The notes under the pieces are model-generated. The model was not told the origin of the DNA. It saw only the letters and a list, made by a program, of their open reading frames with translations, and ran no database searches. Positions 21,832 through 26,516 of a stretch of 26,516 bases of DNA are shown here, in pieces. The number at the start of each line of letters is the position of its first letter. The first letter of the stretch is position 1. The DNA is from DATEPR01 sp036503065 (lineage in GTDB: Bacteria; Actinomycetota; Actinomycetes; Mycobacteriales; Pseudonocardiaceae): positions 1-26,516 of the forward strand of contig DASXXM010000034.1 in the NCBI GenBank assembly GCA_036503065.1, in the 5' to 3' direction. A program made the translations under genes and the position numbers.

Positions 21832-23208
21832 ATGCATCTTGGTGCGGTCCGGCTGACCGAACTGTTGGCCGCGGGCGAGGTGTCGGCCGCCGAGTTGACC
21901 AGGCAGGCGCTCGCCGGGATCGAGGCCAGCCAGCCAACGCTCAACGCGTTCCGCGTGGTCCGCACCGTCGCCGCGACGGCCGAAGCGGCCGATGCCGATC
22001 GGCGGCTGCGGGCCGGTGAGCGAAACCCGCTGCTGGGCCTGCCGGTGGCGATCAAGGACGACCAGGACCTCGCGGGCGAGCCGACCGCGTTCGGCTGCGT
22101 CGGCGCCTTTCCCCCGGCCGCCACCGATTCCGACGTGGTGGGGCTGCTCAAGGCGGCCGGCGCGATCATCGTCGGGAAGACCAACGCGCCGGAACTGGGG
22201 CAGTGGCCCTTCACCGAGGGCGTCGCGTTCGGCGTGACCCGCAACCCGTGGCACCTGGACCACACGCCGGGTGGATCGTCGGGCGGTTCGGCCGCCGCGG
22301 TCGCGGCCGGTGTCGTGCCGATCGCGGTCGGGTCGGACGGTGCCGGTTCGATCCGGATTCCGGCTGCGTGGACGCATCTGGTCGGGATCAAGCCGCAACG
22401 CGGGCGGATCGGCACTGAATCGGACATGTTCCACGGTGTCAGTACCTGCGGTCCGCTGGCCCGCACCACCGCGGACGCCGCGCTGCTGCTGGACGTGCTG
22501 GCCGGCCAGCGTCCGGACGCGCCGGACAGTTTCCTCGCCGCGGCCGGTCGCCCGCCGGGTCGGTTGCGGATCGCGTTGTCGGTCCGCCCACCGTTCACCG
22601 GGTACCGGTCCCGGCTGGACCCACGGGTGCGGGCGGCGGTGGTGAGCCTGGCGCGGGTGCTGATGGAACTGGGTCACGACGTCATGGTCGCCGAGCCGCG
22701 CTACGGACTGGTCGGCCTGAACTTCCTCGCCCGCTCAGTGGGCGGCCTGCACGAGTGGGCGGCGAAGGTGCCCGACGTCGGCCTGCTCGACCCGCGCACC
22801 CTGCGCAACATCGCCAACGGCCGCCGCTTCGGCCGGCACCTGCACCCGCTGACCAGGCCCACCGCGTTCTGGTCCGAACGCCAGGTCGGCCGGATCTTCG
22901 ACCGGGTGGACGTGGTGCTCGCACCGAGCACCGCGGTGCTGCCACCTGCGGTCGGCGCGTGGTCGGGGCTGGACTCCGGGGCACTGAACCGGGCCATGGT
23001 GTCCGGTTGCCCGTACGGCTGGCCGTGGAACGCGCTGGGGTGGCCCGCGGTGAACGTGCCGGCCGGACTCACCGCCGACGGACTGCCCGTCGGCGCCCAA
23101 CTGATGGGCACGGCGGGCACTGAGGCCCGCCTGATCTCCCTGGCGAGCCAACTGGAACAACACCAACGTTGGTTCGACCGCCACCCGCCCGCGAGTTGCC
23201 CGCGCTGA
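21832..23208 (+). CDS. Amidase-signature family hydrolase
   Basis: 458 residues. Complete amidase-signature core with a Ser-cisSer-Lys triad: Lys75 in LPVAIKDDQDL, cis-Ser149 in the TPGGSSGGSAAAVAAG loop, and nucleophile Ser173 in GSDGAGSIRIPAA. The C-terminus (WNALGWPAVNVPAGLTADGLPVGAQLMG) is the usual closing block. The family hydrolyses carboxamides (aryl or alkyl amides, acylated amino acids); GatA is a relative, but no gatB or gatC is nearby. Cytosolic. The start is uncertain: ATG 21832 fits family length, ATG 21823 lies inside the last repeat element, and neither has a ribosome binding site. The frame stays open upstream into the repeat array, which is not coding. A perfect hairpin follows the stop. 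Confidence 0.87.
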   Translation: MHLGAVRLTELLAAGEVSAAELTRQALAGIEASQPTLNAFRVVRTVAATAEAADADRRLRAGERNPLLGLPVAIKDDQDLAGEPTAFGCVGAFPPAATDSDVVGLLKAAGAIIVGKTNAPELGQWPFTEGVAFGVTRNPWHLDHTPGGSSGGSAAAVAAGVVPIAVGSDGAGSIRIPAAWTHLVGIKPQRGRIGTESDMFHGVSTCGPLARTTADAALLLDVLAGQRPDAPDSFLAAAGRPPGRLRIALSVRPPFTGYRSRLDPRVRAAVVSLARVLMELGHDVMVAEPRYGLVGLNFLARSVGGLHEWAAKVPDVGLLDPRTLRNIANGRRFGRHLHPLTRPTAFWSERQVGRIFDRVDVVLAPSTAVLPPAVGAWSGLDSGALNRAMVSGCPYGWPWNALGWPAVNVPAGLTADGLPVGAQLMGTAGTEARLISLASQLEQHQRWFDRHPPASCPR

Positions 23209-23222
23209 AATCCCAACAAACG

Positions 23223-23256
23223 GGCCGGGACCGGATCCGACGACCCGGTCCCGGCC
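23223..23256. terminator. Perfect 12-bp-stem bidirectional terminator
   Basis: GGCCGGGACCGG (23223-23234) pairs with CCGGTCCCGGCC (23245-23256) around a 10-nt loop. It lies between the converging amidase and ferredoxin genes. Confidence 0.8.
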
Positions 23257-23262
23257 TGCGGG

Positions 23263-23454
23263 CTATTCGACGATCTCGACGGCGCCGGACGGGCAGACGT
23301 TGCCGGCCTCGCGCGCGGCGGACCGATCGTCACCGTCGGGACTGGCCTGGAGCACCTGGACGAGGCCGTCGTCGCCCTGGTCGAAGACGCCGGGCGCGGT
23401 CAGCGCGCACAGGCCGGCCCCGATGCAGACGTTCCGGTCGGCGGTCACCCGCAT
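23263..23454 (-). CDS. 3Fe-4S type ferredoxin, P450 redox partner
   Basis: 63 residues. Cys10 and Cys16 in CIGAGLC and Cys54 in NVCPSGAV are the three cluster ligands of the small actinomycete ferredoxins that feed electrons to P450 enzymes; position 13 is Ala rather than a fourth Cys, consistent with a 3Fe-4S cluster. The middle APGVFDQGDDGLVQVL is typical. The start is firm: AAAGGAG lies 6 nt before ATG. It begins 20 bp after the P450 stop on the same strand, so the two form one operon and very likely one electron-transfer pair. Confidence 0.93.
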   Translation of the reverse strand: MRVTADRNVCIGAGLCALTAPGVFDQGDDGLVQVLQASPDGDDRSAAREAGNVCPSGAVEIVE

Positions 23455-23474
23455 GGCCACTCCTTTCGCCGCGG

Positions 23475-24695
23475 TCACCAGGTGACCGGGAGTTCGTTCA
23501 CACCCTGGATCGTGGTGCCGGGGCGCAGTGTCAGTTGCTCGACCGGCACCGCGAGGCGCAGCGTCGGAATGCGGTCGAACAACGCCTTGATGATCACTTC
23601 CAGTTCCAGGCGGGCCAGATTCTGCCCCAGACACTGGTGTACCCCATAGCCGAAGGCGATGTGATGGCGGGCCGAGCGGTGCACGTCGAAGGCATCGGGG
23701 TCCTCGAACACCGAGCTGTCGCGGTTGGCGATGGAGTTGGTGACGATCACGCCCTCACCGGCCCGGACGAGCTGTCCGTCGATCTCGATGTCGGCCGTGG
23801 CTACGCGGCCGCCCGCGATGTCGGCGATGGCCAGGTATCGCAACAGTTCCTCGACCGCGCCGGGCACCAGGCTCGGGTCGGCGCGCAGCGCGGCGTGCTG
23901 GTCGGGGTGGGCCAGCAGGGTGATCACGCTCAGCGAGGTCATCGAGGCCGTTGTCTCGTGGCCCGCGATGAGCAGCAGCATCGCGGTGGAGACCAGTTCC
24001 GGCCGGTCGATCTCGCCGTTGGCGAACTGCTCGACGATCAGGCTGCTGAGCAGCCCTGGCTTCGGTTCGGCCTGCAGCTTGGTGATCAGGTCATCCAGGT
24101 AGCCCGCGAGGTCGTCGCGTGCGGCCGTCGCATCGGCCGCGTTCGTCGACTGCACCAGTCGCCTGCTCGCGTCCTGGAAGAACTCGTGATCCGCGTACGG
24201 CACGCCGAGCAGCTGGCAGATCACCATGGACGGCACCGGCAACGCGAACTTGCTGACCAGGTCGACCGGCGGCCCGGCGGCCAGCATGTCGTCGATGAAG
24301 CCGTGCACGATGCGCTCGATGTCCGGGCGCATCCCCCTGACGCGCTTCACGGTGAAGTCGCTGATCAACATCCGCCGTTTCGGGCCGTGCTCCGGCGGAT
24401 CCATGCTGATGAACGACTTGTTGCCGTCCCGGATGGTCTGGAAGCGCGGCGAGGTGGCGGGGAAGTCGTCGCTGGTCCGGTCGGCCGACAGCCGGGGGTC
24501 GGCCAGCAGCTTGCGGGCCGTCTCGTGCCTGGTCACCACCCAGGCGGGGCGGCCGTCGAAGAGGGTTACCCGCTGCAGTGCGTCCGGTTCGTCCCGGAGT
24601 CGGGCGTATCCCTCGGGGAGCTGGTAGGGGCAGGTGCGGTCGTTCGGGAAGGCGGGGGCGCCTTCGGTTTGGGGCGTCGTAACTGTCTCGGTCAT
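23475..24695 (-). CDS. Cytochrome P450 monooxygenase (CYP105-like)
   Basis: 406 residues, normal for soluble actinomycete P450s. Visible landmarks are the C-helix region MDPPEHGPKRRMLISDFTVKR (~98-118), the I-helix oxygen-binding AGHETT (244-249), the K-helix ExxR at Glu283-Arg286, the DPDAFDVHRSARHHIAFG meander, and the heme loop FGYGVHQCLG with axial Cys355. The family hydroxylates or epoxidises small molecules using electrons from ferredoxin; the substrate cannot be inferred. ATG 24695 has GAGGGGA upstream. The gene is followed by its ferredoxin and diverges from a TetR regulator, a common xenobiotic or metabolite-induced arrangement. Confidence 0.94.
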   Translation of the reverse strand: MTETVTTPQTEGAPAFPNDRTCPYQLPEGYARLRDEPDALQRVTLFDGRPAWVVTRHETARKLLADPRLSADRTSDDFPATSPRFQTIRDGNKSFISMDPPEHGPKRRMLISDFTVKRVRGMRPDIERIVHGFIDDMLAAGPPVDLVSKFALPVPSMVICQLLGVPYADHEFFQDASRRLVQSTNAADATAARDDLAGYLDDLITKLQAEPKPGLLSSLIVEQFANGEIDRPELVSTAMLLLIAGHETTASMTSLSVITLLAHPDQHAALRADPSLVPGAVEELLRYLAIADIAGGRVATADIEIDGQLVRAGEGVIVTNSIANRDSSVFEDPDAFDVHRSARHHIAFGYGVHQCLGQNLARLELEVIIKALFDRIPTLRLAVPVEQLTLRPGTTIQGVNELPVTW

Positions 24696-24726
24696 CGATC
24701 CCCTCGAATCCGTAACGTAAGGAACT

Positions 24727-24740
24727 ATTAGTTCTCTAAT
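24727..24740. promoter_or_regulatory. Inverted repeat in the P450/TetR divergent promoter
   Basis: ATTAG-TTCT-CTAAT lies between the divergent starts at 24695 and 24753, in the only AT-rich patch of the gap. It overlaps a TCTAAT -10-like hexamer for the TetR gene, a position expected for an autoregulating TetR operator. The arms are only 5 bp. Confidence 0.4.
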
Positions 24741-24752
24741 TGCGACGCTAGG

Positions 24753-25406
24753 GTGTGCCAACAGGGAACGCAACGAACTCTCAGTAAACTCTCAGGAGTC
24801 ACGCTGTCACTGAACGTCGTTGACCATCGCAAGGGGCCTCGCCGCCGTGGCGAGGAACTGGAGCACGCCATCCTGACGGCGACGCTGGCCGAACTCACCG
24901 AGGTCGGCTACGCAGCGCTGACCATGGACCGGGTCGCCGCACGGGCTCGCACCAGCAAGGCCGCGCTGTATCGCCGCTGGTCCGGCCGTGCCGAACTGGT
25001 GATCGACGCGTGCTGCCTGTTGACCAGCTCCGAAGTCGACCTCCCCGACACCGGCGCGCTCCGCACCGACGTGATCGCGCTGCTGCGCGCGATGTCCGCG
25101 AAGATGGCCAGCCCACTGGGCGGCATCCTGCGCGGCCTGCTCGCCGAGATGACCCGCGATGCCGAGTTCGCCCGACTGGTCCGGGAACGCGTCTACACCG
25201 CGGGTCCCGCGAAGATCCACGTCATCCTCGAACGTGCCGTCGAGCGCGGCGAGGTCGAGCCGCGGATCCTGGGCTCCCGGCGGGCCACGGTCGCGACCGA
25301 CCTGGTGCGCAACGAGTACCTGCTGTTCGGCGCCCCCGTCGCCGACGAGGTCATCGCGGACATCGTCGACGACGTGTACCTGCCACTGGTCCGGAAACCC
25401 GAATGA
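24753..25406 (+). CDS. TetR/AcrR family transcriptional regulator
   Basis: 217 residues from GTG 24753. The HTH is classical: ELEHAILTATLAELTEVGYAALTMDRVAARARTSKAALYRRWSGRAELVIDA. The remaining C-terminal helices (ligand and dimer domain) are typical of TetR_C-type regulators, including LLAEMTRDAEFARLVRERV. It probably represses the divergent P450-ferredoxin operon and itself and is released by a small ligand. The start is uncertain: GTG 24753 could be leaderless, while AGGAG at 24794-24798 suggests a CTG start at 24804, giving ~200 residues. A hairpin overlaps its stop codon. Confidence 0.9.
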   Translation: MCQQGTQRTLSKLSGVTLSLNVVDHRKGPRRRGEELEHAILTATLAELTEVGYAALTMDRVAARARTSKAALYRRWSGRAELVIDACCLLTSSEVDLPDTGALRTDVIALLRAMSAKMASPLGGILRGLLAEMTRDAEFARLVRERVYTAGPAKIHVILERAVERGEVEPRILGSRRATVATDLVRNEYLLFGAPVADEVIADIVDDVYLPLVRKPE

Positions 25407-25433
25407 CGGCGGTGGCGCGAGCCACCGCCGTCA
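25404..25433. terminator. Perfect 13-bp-stem terminator overlapping the TetR stop
   Basis: TGACGGCGGTGGC (25404-25416) and GCCACCGCCGTCA (25421-25433) pair fully around a GCGA loop. The left arm begins with the TGA stop. It serves the converging TetR and GH64 genes. Confidence 0.85.
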
Positions 25434-25448
25434 CCCGTCACACGTCGG

Positions 25449-26516
25449 TCACCAGCCGACGGCTACCACCATGTACTGCGGGTTCTGGACGCCGATGTTC
25501 GAGGACTGTCCCGCGAAATCGTCGTACGGGAAGCCGTACTGCTTGGCGTTGATCGAATTCTGGTGCCAGAACTGCGCGTAGTAGTTCGCCGGAGCCGACT
25601 TGTAGTACTGGGTCGGATCCTGCTGCTGCGCCGTGGTCAGCCCGGCCACGTGCCGGTTGAGCCCGGCGCACAGCTGCGGGTTGGCGGCCAGCGTGCCACC
25701 GCAGCCGAAGATCTGCGCGGTGGTGTCGCTGCCGTCGCCGTTGGCCGCCGCGTAGCTGCTGAAGTAGTTCGCGAACTGGCCGCCCGGCTGGAACACCGGG
25801 TCGTTGCCCGGCGACGGGATGCCGAACGGCGCCTGGTCGGTCGCCAGCGACTTGAACTCGGTCGGCACCGAGTTCTGGAACCGCTGGAACGTCGACGTCC
25901 GACTCTCCTGGAAGGTGGCGAAGTTCTCGCCGATCTCCTGCTCCGAGCCGTCATGGGCGTGCACGAGCATGGCCAGCTTGATGCCGAACCGGTCGACCCG
26001 CGTCGTGTCGACGTCGATGAACGACGCGCCGACAGTGAACTCGATGAAGTCGAAGTACTGGCCGTTGGGCGCGCCGAGGAAGAAGTTCATCCGGCCGGAC
26101 GAGTTGGCGGGCATGTCGATGAACGGCTGTTGCGCGATCGATGCCGTCTGCCCGTTGAAGCTCCAGAAGACCTGGCTGTCGGGCCACTGTCCGTTCGTCT
26201 GGTTGACGATCTTGACCTCGAGGACGTTGTGCGCGGCCGGAATGGTGCTCACGTCACCCCAGAACGACGCGGGCGGCGCGCCAGAGCCGGGCGGGGTGGT
26301 GACCGTGGTCGTCGGTCCGGCGGTGGTCGTGGTCGGCGGCGGTGGCGAGCCGCCGGTGGTGAAGATGCCGAACTCCCACAGCGAGTAGCCGAACTGCGTG
26401 CCGCGGGCGGTGCCGTTCATTCGGACGAAGCGACCCGAGCCGGACACGTTGAGCGTCTGGATGCCGCCGGTCCCGGTGGTGGTCGAGAAGATCGTGGTCC
26501 AGTTGACGGCATCTGG
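25449..26516 (-). CDS. GH64 beta-1,3-glucanase-type protein with discoidin-like module, 5' part outside window
   Basis: The last 355 codons are visible; the start lies beyond 26516. The visible N-terminal part (NWTTIFSTTTGTGGIQTLNVSGSGRFVRMNGTARGTQFGYSLWEFGIF) is the end of an F5/8 type C (discoidin, CBM32-like) module. A Pro/Thr linker follows. The C-terminal ~300 residues fit the GH64 laminaripentaose-producing beta-1,3-glucanase group: VLEVKIVNQTNGQWPDSQVFWSFNG, FDFIEFTVG, RVDRFGIKLAMLVHAHDGS, QEIGENFATFQESR, PANYYAQFWHQNSINAKQYGFPYDDFAGQSS and PQYMVVAVGW at the very end. Such proteins are secreted and attack fungal or algal beta-1,3-glucan. The Glu and Asp in the central blocks are candidate catalytic acids; exact assignment needs alignment. 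Confidence 0.85.
   Translation of the reverse strand, partial: PDAVNWTTIFSTTTGTGGIQTLNVSGSGRFVRMNGTARGTQFGYSLWEFGIFTTGGSPPPPTTTTAGPTTTVTTPPGSGAPPASFWGDVSTIPAAHNVLEVKIVNQTNGQWPDSQVFWSFNGQTASIAQQPFIDMPANSSGRMNFFLGAPNGQYFDFIEFTVGASFIDVDTTRVDRFGIKLAMLVHAHDGSEQEIGENFATFQESRTSTFQRFQNSVPTEFKSLATDQAPFGIPSPGNDPVFQPGGQFANYFSSYAAANGDGSDTTAQIFGCGGTLAANPQLCAGLNRHVAGLTTAQQQDPTQYYKSAPANYYAQFWHQNSINAKQYGFPYDDFAGQSSNIGVQNPQYMVVAVGW

Noticed and set aside
1..26516. tRNA, rRNA, insertion sequences or prophage genes
   Set aside because: No cloverleaf-like sequence, rRNA motif, transposase, integrase or phage structural protein was recognised on either strand.

Overview
The window comes from a high-GC Gram-positive actinomycete, most likely of the Pseudonocardiales/Streptomyces type. 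The evidence is GC-rich third codon positions, frequent GTG starts, an Lsr2 nucleoid protein, a DUF5753 protein, a CYP105-like P450/ferredoxin pair, LysE and MFS exporters, and secreted multidomain polysaccharide enzymes with Thr/Pro linkers. The genus cannot be fixed from the sequence. No rRNA, tRNA, cas gene, transposase or phage gene was seen.

Layout. 1-3.15 kb: the end of an M24 peptidase-like gene meets an APC permease gene head to tail-end, followed by a divergent GNAT acetyltransferase. 3.15-4.18 kb: a secreted stand-alone CBM3 protein behind a sigma-70-like promoter and a perfect CebR-type operator, closed by a long bidirectional hairpin. 4.18-5.03 kb: a methyltransferase. 5.12-8.81 kb: a STAND-like/TPR protein with a damaged P-loop, convergent with a GT-B glycosyl/glycerophosphotransferase-like gene. 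The second gene is thrown out of frame by a heptanucleotide tandem repeat. 8.95-10.75 kb: a small membrane protein, a LysE exporter and a DUF5753 protein lacking its HTH. 10.77-13.44 kb: a secreted alpha/beta hydrolase divergent from a DUF885 metallohydrolase. 13.5-14.3 kb: a small helical protein and Lsr2. 14.95-18.3 kb: a large secreted PL14-like/CBM2/C-terminal-domain enzyme, then a small secreted protein. 18.3-21.0 kb: a methyltransferase, a divergent MFS transporter and a hypothetical protein. 21.04-21.83 kb: a non-coding array of a heptamer-based repeat element that runs into the start of an amidase gene. 23.2-25.4 kb: a P450-ferredoxin operon divergent from a TetR regulator. 25.45 kb to the end: the C-terminal part of a discoidin-like/GH64 beta-1,3-glucanase.

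Functional themes. Three secreted carbohydrate-active proteins (CBM3, PL14-like/CBM2, GH64) point to a saprophyte attacking plant, algal or fungal polysaccharides. Only the CBM3 gene carries the cellobiose-type operator. The large lyase-like gene has a different AT-rich palindrome.

The two most unusual signals both use 7-bp units. One is a (TTTCCCG)4 tract inside the GT-B gene, where one unit more or two fewer would restore the frame, so it could act as an on/off switch. The other is a roughly 790-bp array of at least 13 degenerate copies of TTTGCTATAGCRTRC, each preceded by TTGCTGT-like heptamers, including one expansion to ten ACTTGCT units.
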